Assembly (NCBI GenBank): GCA_027044005.1
Contig: JALUDK010000084.1
Location: forward strand, 1-5,381
Direction of reading: 5' to 3'
Length of the DNA: 5,381 bases
Source: Acidilobaceae archaeon
GTDB taxonomy: Archaea > Thermoproteota > Thermoprotei_A > Sulfolobales > Acidilobaceae
The notes beneath the pieces are model-generated. The model was not told where the DNA came from. It did not search any database and saw only the letters and a program-made list of their open reading frames with translations. The translations under genes and the position numbers were made by a program. Position 1 is the first letter of the stretch. Each line of letters starts with the position of its first letter. Positions 5,036 to 5,381 of this stretch are shown one piece after another.

Positions 5036-5381
5036 CCCCTGGCAGACCTGGCAGCGGCAGCGGCTATAGCCCCGTAGAGCGCCCCGCTAACGGCGTTAGC
5101 GGCTAGCCAATACACGATGATAGCGCCTGGAGAGGCGAGGCCGACCTCGCTCCCAACATCAGACACCGCCTGGAAGATCTCCCTATAGACTACCAGGGTC
5201 GCTAGGAGCTCCCCCACACCCGCCAGGGCCCCGGCTATGGCCCCGGCTACTATATCCCACCTCTTATAGCCCAGCAGCCTGTAGCCCAGCTCGGCAAAGA
5301 TGCCCTGGAGCACGCCGTAGATGACGTTAGTGAATCCCCCTCTTGTCGGCAGGATAGCCTCTATAACAGCACCCAGAAGCT
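5032..5381 (-). CDS. ykoE: YkoE-like ECF substrate-binding membrane subunit, C-terminal part (cut by window edge)
   Basis: Only the last 115 codons are visible; the frame is open to the right edge. An internal GTG at 5313 is unlikely to be the true start, because coding continues upstream with LLGAVIEAILPTRGGF and NVIYG. The stretch VLQGIFAELGYRLLGYKRWD (with GTG 5313 as its V) is the pattern I associate with YkoE proteins: a Gly-Gln-Gly-x-x-Ala-Glu helix followed by a basic aromatic turn. Hydrophobic helices follow at about 5245-5190 (IVAGAIAGALAGVGELLA) and 5135-5050 (IIVYWLAANAVSGALYG). In Bacillus YkoE belongs to the YkoEDC system for HMP/thiamin-related uptake, so a pyrimidine or thiamin-like ligand is likely here. 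No EcfA or EcfT of its own is visible, though one could lie beyond the edge; it may share the module at 1-1582. It is convergent with thiDN, with stop codons overlapping in CTAG. Confidence 0.72.
   Translation of the reverse strand, partial: LLGAVIEAILPTRGGFTNVIYGVLQGIFAELGYRLLGYKRWDIVAGAIAGALAGVGELLATLVVYREIFQAVSDVGSEVGLASPGAIIVYWLAANAVSGALYGAIAAAAARSARG

Overview
The window looks like chromosomal DNA from a hyperthermophilic crenarchaeon, probably of the Desulfurococcales/Acidilobales type. The grounds are a G+C content well above 50% by eye, heavy use of AGG, ATA and CTA codons, many GTG/TTG starts, GGTGA/GGAGG-type Shine-Dalgarno (SD) sites, tightly overlapping genes, and a ThiDN fusion characteristic of archaeal thiamin synthesis. 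Species cannot be fixed from the window.

Nearly all of the window appears devoted to uptake and assembly of thiamin precursors. On the minus strand, reading leftward from 2599, is a compact operon with overlapping genes: a ThiW-type ECF substrate-binding membrane subunit (2066-2599), a small P-loop NTPase of unknown function (1570-2079), two ECF/ABC ATPases (857-1582 and 214-888), and the start of an EcfT transmembrane subunit that runs off the left edge (<1-227). On the plus strand, starting from a 63-nt divergent promoter region, are a ThiN-domain protein with a degenerate ribokinase-like N-terminal part (2663-3721) and, 6 nt later, a ThiD-ThiN fusion (3728-5035). On the minus strand at the right edge is the C-terminal part of a second ECF S subunit of YkoE type (5032->5381). 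Its stop codon overlaps that of thiDN by 4 nt.

A coherent reading is as follows. ThiW probably imports the thiazole moiety (HET) and the YkoE-like protein imports the pyrimidine moiety (HMP) or a thiamin breakdown product, both powered by the same EcfA/A'/T module. ThiD phosphorylates HMP to HMP-PP, and a ThiN domain joins HMP-PP to HET-P to give thiamin phosphate. No recognisable HET kinase (ThiM) and no de novo genes (ThiC, Thi4) are in the window.

The parts that deserve a second look are the P-loop NTPase inside the ThiW operon, the pseudokinase-ThiN protein beside a second and differently eroded ThiN domain in ThiDN, an 18-bp inverted repeat in the shared divergent promoter, and a D-loop Asp-to-Gly change in one ATPase. 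There is no gene-free stretch longer than 63 nt between annotated genes, and I saw no RNA genes, mobile elements or CRISPR arrays.
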